A DNA stretch of 32,264 bases from an uncultured Pseudomonadota bacterium (lineage in GTDB: Bacteria > Desulfobacterota > Binatia > Binatales > Binataceae), in NCBI GenBank assembly GCA_937889395.1, contig CALAOW010000086.1:1-32264 (forward strand). Direction: 5' to 3'. The notes beneath the pieces were generated by a model. The model saw nothing but the letters and a program-made list of their open reading frames with translations. It did no database searches and was not told the DNA's origin. Numbering within the stretch: the stretch's first letter is position 1; every line of letters starts with the position of its first letter. The translations under genes and the position numbers were made by a program. Below are positions 26,730-32,264 of the stretch, in pieces.

Positions 26730-29700
26730 TTCTCGCCGACCTGTGCGTGCGCCGGCCGGTGTTCGCCACGATGTTCGTCGGCGCGCTGGTCGTGCTCGGA
26801 TGGTTCTGCTACATGCGCCTGGGCGTCGATCTGTTTCCCAAGGTCGATATGCCGACCGTGATGGTCTCGACGTTCCTGCCCGGCGCCGCGCCCGAGGAAA
26901 CCGAGGCGCGCGTCACCAAGCCGATCGAGGAAGCGGTCAACACCGTCAGCGGAATCGACGAGATGCGCTCGAACACGCTCGAAGGCGTCTCCCGCGTCAT
27001 TATCGAGTTCAAGCTCGAGCGCGGCCTCGACGACGCCATGCAGGACGTGCGCGACAAGATTTCATCGGTGCTCGATCAGCTGCCCGAAGGGACCAAGCCG
27101 CCGCTGGTGCAGAAGTTCGACCTCGACGCGGTGCCGGTCGTGACGATCACGCTCACCGGCTACCAGAGCCTGAAAGAACTCACCGAGCTGGCGCGCCGGC
27201 GCCTCAAGGAACCGCTCGAATCGGTTGACGGGGTGGGTTCGATCGATATCGTCGGCGGACGCGAGCGCGAAATTCACGTCGCCGTCGATGCCGACAAGCT
27301 GCACGCGACGGGAGTAACGATTCAGCAGGTCGGTGCCGCTCTGTCACGGCAAAATGTCGAGTACCCCGGCGGGCGCATGAAGCAGGGGATGTCCGAGGAG
27401 ATGCTGCGCACGCTCGGCCGTATCACCGAGGTTCCCGATTTCGCCAAGGTTATCGTCAGCGAGGTCGAGGGCCGGCCGGTCACGGTCGGCGACGTCGCGG
27501 CGGTCGAGGATGGGGTCAAGGAACCGCGCTCGCTGTCGCGCTGGGACAACAAGAATGCGGTGTCGCTGGTGGTGCGCAAGCAGTCGGGCGAGAACACAAT
27601 CGCGGTCGTCGATCACGTCAGGGAGCGCTACGACACGATCAAGGGCACGCTCCCGCCGGGCGTCGAGGTGATCTTCACGCGCGACGCGTCGGCGTTCATC
27701 CGCGACGCGGTCCACTCCGTGCAGGAGCATCTCGTGCTCGGCGGCATCTGCGCGGCAATCGTGGTGTTCTTTTTTCTCGGCTCGATTCGCTCGACGCTGA
27801 TCGCCGCGGTCGCGATTCCCGTTTCGATCATCTCGACTTACTCATTGATCTTGTGGATGGGTTTCACGCTCAACCGCATGACTCTGCTCGCGCTGACGCT
27901 CGCGGTCGGAATAGTAATCGATGACGCCATCGTCGTGCTCGAAAATATTTTCCGCTTCATCGAAGAAAAGAACATGGACCCGATCTCCGCCGCGAAAGCG
28001 GCCACCGCCGAGGTCGGGCTGGCCGTCAGTGCAACTACGCTCTCGCTGGTGGTCATCTTCGTACCCGTGGCGTTCATCCACGGTGTGATGGGCCGGTTCC
28101 TGAATTCGTTCGGCTTGACGATGGCGTTCGCGATCATGGTGTCGCTGCTGGTCTCGTTTACGCTGACCCCGATGCTGTGTTCGCGCTATCTGAAAGACAA
28201 GTCGGAGGGTGGCGCGAAACATAACAGCTCGAAGGACTGGAAAATTTTCCGGTGGATCGAGGACTACTACGCCCTCGCGCTGCGCTGGTCGCTCGATCAT
28301 CGATGGGTGCTGGTCGTCGCGTCCGTCGCGTTGGTCATCTCGATTCCGTTCCTGGCCAGACTGGTCGGCGCGAGCTTTATGCCCGATGACGACTCGAGCG
28401 AATTCGCGGTCAACATCCGCACGCCGCCCGGATACTCACTCGCGCATACCGATCAAATTGTCGCGCAGATCGAGGACCGGCTGCGCACCATCCCCGAAGT
28501 TCGCGATCTGTTCACCACCGTCGGCGACACCAACGGGGACGATCGCGTGACGGTCGCTGAAGTTGATGCGAAACTCTTCCCGCTCGACCAGCGCCACCGC
28601 AGCCAGGAACTCGTAATGGCCGACGCACGCAAGTTGATGGACGCGTTCCCGGCGCTGCGCGTGAGCGTCGATCCGATCAAGCCGTGGGAGCAGGGCGGCT
28701 ATCACGAAATGGCGGTCGAATATGCCATGCGCGGTCCCGACCTCGAAACGCTGCGGACGTATGCCGACAACCTGATCACGCGGTTCAGAAAAATCCCGGG
28801 CATCGTCGATCTCGACTCGAGCTATGAAGGCGGGCTGCCGGAGCTTCAGGTCAACATCGATCGCTCCAAGTCGGCCGACCTGGGCGTGTCGGTGGACGAT
28901 ATCGCGCAGACGATGCGCACGATGGTGCAGGGCGACGTGATCTCGCGCTTTCGCGAGGGTCAGGATACCTACGACGTGCGCCTGCAGTTGGCCGAGAAGG
29001 ATCGCAACAATCCGGCCGTGGTCGCAGGGCTGACGATTCCTTCAAGCAAAGTTGGGCAGGTGCGCCTGGACAACGTGGCGACGCTTACGCACGGGACGGG
29101 CCCGGTGCAGATCGATCGGCAGGATCGCCAGCGTAACATCTCGATCGTCTTCAACCTCGCGCCCGGATTCGCGATGAACAAGGTGATGGACGCCGTCACG
29201 CGCGAGGTCAACCAGATTCATCTGCCGCCCGGCTATGTCACGAGGTTCGGCGGTGAGAGCAAATTTTACGACGAGATGGTCACCGGCTTCGTGGTCGCCT
29301 TCCTGCTCTCGATCATCTTCATGTACATGGTGCTGGCGGCGCAGTTTGAGAGCTTCGTCCATCCGATCACGATCATGTTGTCGCTTCCGCTGGCCGTCCC
29401 GTTCGCGCTGATCTCGCTGTTCGTCTTTCGCGAGCATCTGATGCTGTTCTCGACGCTTGGCATTTTGCTGCTGTTCGGCATCGTGAAAAAGAACTCGATC
29501 CTTCAGCTCGATCAAACGCTCAACCTGCTCCGTGCGGGACTGCCGCGCCGCCAGGCGATCCTGACCGCGAATCGCGATCGGTTGCGGCCGATTCTGATGA
29601 CCACGGCGGCGCTGGTCGCGGGCATGATCCCCGTGGCGATTGGGCAGGGCGCCGGCGACAGCTCGATTCGCGCAATCGCGCTGGTGGTGATCGGTGGTCA

Positions 29701-29857
29701 GACGCTGTGCCTGCTGATCACCCTGCTGATTACCCCGGTCGCTTTCTCGCTGTTCGACGATATGGAGAATTGGTTCCGCAACTTCCGCAAGCCTCCCGCA
29801 CGGCTCAAGCTCGTAGAGCCTCTGTACGACGAGCCCGAACGCCACGCGATCAACTAG
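26726..29857 (+). CDS. RND multidrug efflux transporter, inner-membrane permease
   Basis: This proton-driven trimeric pump of the HAE1 (AcrB/MdtB/MexK-like) group has 1043 residues, standard length. The start (LADLCVRRPVFATMFVGALVVLGW) is typical. The first porter region has GAAPEETEARVTKPIEEAVNTVSGI. TM4 has the proton-relay pair in VGIVIDDAIVVLENIFRF, and TM10 has the lysine in FGIVKKNSILQLDQ. The second porter repeat and the last six helices are complete. Drug or metal specificity cannot be read from the sequence; the aspartate pair and length favour drugs or lipophilic compounds over heavy metals. It is co-translated with the adaptor. Confidence 0.96.
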   Translation: MILADLCVRRPVFATMFVGALVVLGWFCYMRLGVDLFPKVDMPTVMVSTFLPGAAPEETEARVTKPIEEAVNTVSGIDEMRSNTLEGVSRVIIEFKLERGLDDAMQDVRDKISSVLDQLPEGTKPPLVQKFDLDAVPVVTITLTGYQSLKELTELARRRLKEPLESVDGVGSIDIVGGREREIHVAVDADKLHATGVTIQQVGAALSRQNVEYPGGRMKQGMSEEMLRTLGRITEVPDFAKVIVSEVEGRPVTVGDVAAVEDGVKEPRSLSRWDNKNAVSLVVRKQSGENTIAVVDHVRERYDTIKGTLPPGVEVIFTRDASAFIRDAVHSVQEHLVLGGICAAIVVFFFLGSIRSTLIAAVAIPVSIISTYSLILWMGFTLNRMTLLALTLAVGIVIDDAIVVLENIFRFIEEKNMDPISAAKAATAEVGLAVSATTLSLVVIFVPVAFIHGVMGRFLNSFGLTMAFAIMVSLLVSFTLTPMLCSRYLKDKSEGGAKHNSSKDWKIFRWIEDYYALALRWSLDHRWVLVVASVALVISIPFLARLVGASFMPDDDSSEFAVNIRTPPGYSLAHTDQIVAQIEDRLRTIPEVRDLFTTVGDTNGDDRVTVAEVDAKLFPLDQRHRSQELVMADARKLMDAFPALRVSVDPIKPWEQGGYHEMAVEYAMRGPDLETLRTYADNLITRFRKIPGIVDLDSSYEGGLPELQVNIDRSKSADLGVSVDDIAQTMRTMVQGDVISRFREGQDTYDVRLQLAEKDRNNPAVVAGLTIPSSKVGQVRLDNVATLTHGTGPVQIDRQDRQRNISIVFNLAPGFAMNKVMDAVTREVNQIHLPPGYVTRFGGESKFYDEMVTGFVVAFLLSIIFMYMVLAAQFESFVHPITIMLSLPLAVPFALISLFVFREHLMLFSTLGILLLFGIVKKNSILQLDQTLNLLRAGLPRRQAILTANRDRLRPILMTTAALVAGMIPVAIGQGAGDSSIRAIALVVIGGQTLCLLITLLITPVAFSLFDDMENWFRNFRKPPARLKLVEPLYDEPERHAIN

Positions 29858-29938
29858 CGGCGCGCGTCTCCGTCTTCAATCTTCGCCCTGCGTTCTGATA
29901 CTCTCGCAAAATTATTGAGCGCTGGAGACAAACCAATA

Positions 29939-30298
29939 ATGGGCCAAATCGTAATCGTTCTTGCACTCGGGCTTGCCGCGGGCATACTCGGCGGATTCGT
30001 CGGCGTCGGCGGAGGCGTCCTGATCGTCCCGGTGCTCGTGCTGGTACTCGGCTTCGATCAACATCTCGCGGTGGGCACCTCTCTGGGCGCGCTGCTGCCT
30101 CCGGTCGGAATCCTCGGTGCGTACGAGTACTACAAGCACGGCCATCTCAACGTCACGTATGCGCTGCTGCTGGGCTTGGGCTTGCTGATCGGTGCTTACA
30201 TCGGCGCGGTGTACGCCGTAAAGATGCCCGGGACGACTCTTCGCCGCATCTTCGGCATATTCCTGCTGCTGACCTCGCTTCGGATGCTGTACAAATAG
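29939..30298 (+). CDS. Half-size TauE/SafE-family membrane protein
   Basis: This membrane protein of 119 residues has about four helices and the TauE/SafE signature GVGGGVLIVPVLVLVLGF, followed by HLAVGTSLGALLPP. Full-size TauE proteins (anion exporters for sulfite or sulfoacetate) have two such halves; this one has one, so it would have to dimerise. Single-repeat members are known in the family, so it need not be broken. The ORF track uses a TTG at 29915. The ATG at 29939 has GGAG 12 bases upstream and starts at the first helix. Substrate and direction of transport are open. Confidence 0.85.
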   Translation: MGQIVIVLALGLAAGILGGFVGVGGGVLIVPVLVLVLGFDQHLAVGTSLGALLPPVGILGAYEYYKHGHLNVTYALLLGLGLLIGAYIGAVYAVKMPGTTLRRIFGIFLLLTSLRMLYK

Positions 30299-30368
30299 AT
30301 TTATCGCGCCGTTGTGCACGCGATTCGATTTCCTTGCGCTGGCGGATTGCCCTTACTAAGTTCGCGAT

Positions 30369-30794
30369 GTGGACCCGGCGCTCGAAAAAGCACTCAACCT
30401 TTTGCTCGAATCCGAGCGCGCCGGAGTGATTGCTCTCGGCACGCTCATCGCCGACGTCAAGCAGGACGAACTGAAGAAGTTCCTGTCCGGCTCGCGTGCG
30501 ATGGAACAGCGCAATGCCGAGGAACTCGAGGCTCTGATTCGCGACAACGGCGGCAACCCGTCCAGCGGCATCGGGCCGTTCGCCGGCAAAGTCGCCGCGC
30601 TCGAGTCGATTCGCGATCGCCTGAACCTGATGTCACGCGGTCAGGAATGGGCCGCGCGCAAAACCGAAGTCGCGCTCGCACTCGCCCCCGAAGACGGCCC
30701 CATACACGACTACCTGACTGCGATGGCAAATCGGCATCGCGCTGAAGTGGAATGGGGCCGCGCGGAAGTTATCCGCCTCATGTCAGCCGGCTAA
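30369..30794 (+). CDS. Helical protein, possibly DUF6306/ferritin-like
   Basis: This 141-residue soluble protein is all helical. The opening ALEKALNLLLESERAGVIAL resembles the start of DUF6306 proteins ('LNELLEAERAGARV'), which look like small ferritin-type bundles; this is a tentative memory match. A later helix has HRAEVEWGRAEV, but no clear ExxH metal pairs are seen. The start is a GTG at 30369; a TACTAA box lies 9 bases before it, so the mRNA may be leaderless. It lies 70 bases after the TauE gene. It is the last intact gene before the decay zone. Confidence 0.72.
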   Translation: MDPALEKALNLLLESERAGVIALGTLIADVKQDELKKFLSGSRAMEQRNAEELEALIRDNGGNPSSGIGPFAGKVAALESIRDRLNLMSRGQEWAARKTEVALALAPEDGPIHDYLTAMANRHRAEVEWGRAEVIRLMSAG

Positions 30795-30836
30795 GGGCGT
30801 ACACGCCCGAGCTTAAGTCTCCACCCGAGACGACTC

Positions 30837-30865
30837 TTGCGAGGTTGCGCGCGCGGCGCGATAAT
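30837..30865 (+). promoter_or_regulatory. Promoter of the truncated tRNA-Val gene
   Basis: TTGCGA (30837-30842), a 17-base spacer and GATAAT (30860-30865) form a good sigma70 promoter, 14 bases before the tRNA-like 5' end. It appears intact although the gene it serves is not. Confidence 0.65.
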
Positions 30866-30879
30866 CTTGGCCCTCCGGT

Positions 30880-30921
30880 GGACGCATAGCTCAGCCCGGT
30901 TAGAGCGCTTGCCTCACATGC
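30880..30921 (+). pseudogene. 5' part of tRNA-Val (anticodon CAC), truncated
   Basis: The sequence follows the tRNA plan exactly from the 5' end: acceptor strand GGACGCA, TA, D-stem GCTC/GAGC with loop AGCCCGGTTA, the single G, anticodon strand CTTGC and loop CTCACAT with anticodon CAC (Val). The 3' side of the anticodon stem should read GCAAG but diverges after GC, and no variable loop, T-arm or acceptor 3' strand is found. I looked for the missing half downstream to the window end and did not see it. It is therefore a truncated gene, possibly cut by an integration or rearrangement. Confidence 0.75.
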
Positions 30922-31109
30922 CTTTCCGGGCCATCAGCCACACCAATCCAATACGAAAAACCCCAAAGAACCAAGGGCGTTCTGATCGAGCGGGTGATGG
31001 TCGCCAACTCTCTCCAAACGAGCCCACGGCACAGAACCGACACAGTTGGCGGCATCACAAGAGACCAGTTCTGTCAAACGCGAATTGGCTTCGTTTGGTA
31101 GTTTTGCAT

Positions 31110-31391
31110 TTAACTTCTCTCCTCATCTTTGCCCGTGAAGTTCACGTTTACGTCCACCACCTCTGGCGCGGGGACCACCTGACCCTGGCGTGCGGCTTGA
31201 AAGCGTTGAAGCTCGCGCAGCGAGTTGTCGCGCGACCGTTCAATTGTCCTTCTGTAACGTAGCAGGAGCGCGATGGCCGTCCGCTTGCAGGAAAACGCTC
31301 GTGCTATCGCGTTGATGGCCTCTTCAGTGGATGGCGCGCCCCGTTCGCCTTCGGCTCGATCCTGTGTGTGGCGAATTACTGATTTCACCAA
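31110..31391 (-). pseudogene. C-terminal fragment of an uncharacterised helical protein
   Basis: The frame is 93 codons, but only about residues 17-93 (31110-31343) look like protein: LLLRYRRTIERSRDNSLRELQRFQAARQG, then VVPAPEVVDVNV. This 'RYE..LER....LHELQRLQAAR.G..VP.P..VDV' tail recurs in many uncharacterised bacterial proteins. I cannot name the family. The upstream part reads through the long palindrome, which suggests a junction there. No ribosome binding site is seen. It is probably a remnant. Confidence 0.45.
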
Positions 31392-31414
31392 GAATCAGCA
31401 ATTCGCCACACACA
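31363..31414. repeat. Long imperfect palindrome, 22-base arms
   Basis: TGTGTGTGGCGAATT-A-CTGATT pairs with AATCAG-C-AATTCGCCACACACA, one mismatch in 22, around an 8-base loop. It ends the enoyl-CoA hydratase fragment and is crossed by the frame of the helical fragment. It may be a MITE-like insertion, a fold-back inversion junction or a bidirectional terminator. Confidence 0.7.
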
Positions 31415-31565
31415 CGCCTTCGTCCGCGGCAGCGCGCTCCACCGCATCGCGAATCTGATCGATCATCGCGAACGTGAAAGCGTTGAGCTTTTCGGGCTGA
31501 TTCAACCGCACCGTGGCGATTGAATCGTCAAGCTCGTATTCGATGTTCGATGCTTCGGAATTCAT
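31395..31565 (-). pseudogene. N-terminal fragment of enoyl-CoA hydratase/isomerase
   Basis: This 56-codon frame, too short for the ORF track, begins MNSEASNIEYELDDSIATVRL and continues NQPEKLNAFTFAMIDQIRDAVERAAADE, which is the crotonase N-terminal pattern 'xxAxVxLNRPEKLNAxxxxMxxxLxxAxxxAxxDxxV'. The match stops at about residue 50, where the sequence enters the long palindrome and meets a TGA within it. The CoA-binding and oxyanion regions are missing, so the product cannot be active. It would have belonged to a fatty-acid or acyl-CoA degradation enzyme. Confidence 0.78.
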
Positions 31566-32055
31566 GCCGACGCCGTGCTCTTTGGACGCGTACTCGACTT
31601 TGACGCATAGCGAGAGTCTGTCCCCGAACGCAACCGCTTCGCGCGACCGTTCCGATTGTTGCGATGTCGAGAGGGGCCGTAACTACAGAAAACTCTGAAA
31701 ACCGCCTAATCTCTATTTTTTCGCACCTTTCCGGAGTTGTAGGCACAGGCGGGCGGATGGCTGTGGCTGCTCAAAACTCCATCTCGTGTGGATTCTGGGC
31801 TGCGGCGAGTACTGTGCGATGAAGCGCACGAGCTGGATCCCCGATCGGGCGGGTCAGTCCGGGTAGTTGGTATTTCGCCATGTGGATTTTGCACGCGATG
31901 GCATGGCTTGCCACACAGGCGCCAGCGTCGGAGATTGCGCAGTCCTCGAAAGCGGATCAGGCGGCGAGGCGTCGTCTGAAGATCTCTATATTCGGAGGTC
32001 TTTCGATCTCGATCAGGGGGTCCGCTGCTTGTGGTTCAGATGGCAACCCGTCTAA
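31566..32055. other. About 490 bases without a recognisable gene
   Basis: Six-frame reading gives only short frames. On the minus strand 31771-31881 a 36-codon frame (MAKYQLPGLTRPIGDPARAL and on, ending QNPHEMEF) has protein-like composition and extends upstream without a stop for some codons, but I cannot place it in a family. The AT-richer stretch near 31680-31740 holds no promoter I trust. It is probably debris between two truncated genes. Confidence 0.4.
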
Positions 32056-32264
32056 TTTGAGCGCATCAATTCGATACCGATTCTCGCAGCCGCCCAAATT
32101 CCGGTTCAGATGGAATTTTCAGTAGGACAACTGCCGCAAGCCGATATCGTGAGCCTGCACTGCACGCTGCTGCCGCAAACCCAAGGAATTATCAATGCTA
32201 AATCCCTGATCATGATGAAACCGAGCGCCTTTCTCATCAACACGTCGCGCGGTCCGCTGGTCAT
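32056..32264 (+). pseudogene. Headless D-2-hydroxyacid dehydrogenase, runs off the window
   Basis: The frame opens after a TAA at 32053-32055 and continues past the window edge. From about 32140 it reads [20 protein letters not shown], then [16 protein letters not shown], which is the NAD-domain block of the SerA/glycerate dehydrogenase family. The GxGxxG loop and the substrate domain, which should precede it by about 150 residues, are not upstream in any frame. The only start candidate is the ATG at 32110. It therefore seems 5' truncated; a frameshift or rearranged head is the alternative. The 3' part is not visible. Confidence 0.65.

Noticed and set aside
29042-29845. 267-codon minus ORF opposite the RND permease
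   Set aside because: The translation is Gln/Arg/His-rich, the usual shadow of a membrane protein gene.
30880-30960. Complete tRNA-Val gene
   Set aside because: The 3' anticodon strand, T-arm and acceptor 3' strand are absent; only the 5' portion is supported.
30837-31262. 141-codon plus ORF over the tRNA fragment
   Set aside because: It runs through the tRNA and across the breakpoint, so it cannot be a single native gene.
32033-32113. Direct repeat GGTTCAGATGG, two copies 70 bases apart
   Set aside because: An 11-base match is expected by chance many times in a window this size, and nothing is bounded by it.

Overview
This 32-kb window comes from a high-GC Gram-negative chromosome. The signs are RND efflux, a TAT-type signal, periplasmic c-type cytochromes, AmtB with a signal peptide and PcnB. 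Gene order and the abundance of acyl-CoA genes suggest a soil or environmental lineage near the former Deltaproteobacteria, such as Desulfobacterota or Binatota. That placement is a guess and cannot be settled from this sequence. Coding density is high up to about 30.8 kb. GTG and TTG starts are common (mreB, mreC, mreD, mrdA, pcnB).

Layout: (1) 30-3163: a small Cys-containing protein, an esterase and the PpiD-like periplasmic chaperone. (2) 3389-9143: the complete rod-shape elongasome operon mreB-mreC-mreD-mrdA(PBP2)-rodA, followed by an unknown 81-residue gene. (3) 9153-13846, minus strand: ammonium transporter, acyl-CoA dehydrogenase with an intrinsic terminator, a DUF6941-like protein and a secernin-like C69 peptidase. 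(4) 13865-14840: an accessory patch with tandem palindromes, two phage-tail-like fragments, and HicA-like and HicB-like genes facing each other. (5) 14883-18604: Fe-S/zinc cluster protein, peroxiredoxin, and a pcnB-ilvE block. (6) 18658-22661: a perfect palindrome, a ferritin-like protein, then an extracytoplasmic operon of di-haem peroxidase, TAT-exported metallophosphoesterase and mono-haem cytochrome. (7) 22646-24894: a decayed cyclase tail, a hypothetical exported protein, a CDP-alcohol phosphatidyltransferase and a DHH phosphoesterase. (8) 24965-29857: a TetR-adaptor-RND efflux operon with translational overlaps and a likely autoregulatory operator. (9) 29939-30794: half-size TauE and a helical protein. 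(10) 30837-32264: a decay zone. A tRNA-Val(CAC) gene has a good promoter but stops in the anticodon stem. It is followed by a protein fragment, a 22-bp-arm palindrome, an enoyl-CoA hydratase head cut off inside that palindrome, and a headless D-2-hydroxyacid dehydrogenase running off the window.

Functionally, most genes serve the cell envelope: wall elongation, periplasmic folding, lipid head groups, efflux and periplasmic redox. The best candidate for a little-described system is the peroxidase/metallophosphoesterase/cytochrome operon next to the ferritin-like gene. The most unusual DNA structure is the tRNA-Val remnant and the palindrome-bounded gene fragments downstream of it.
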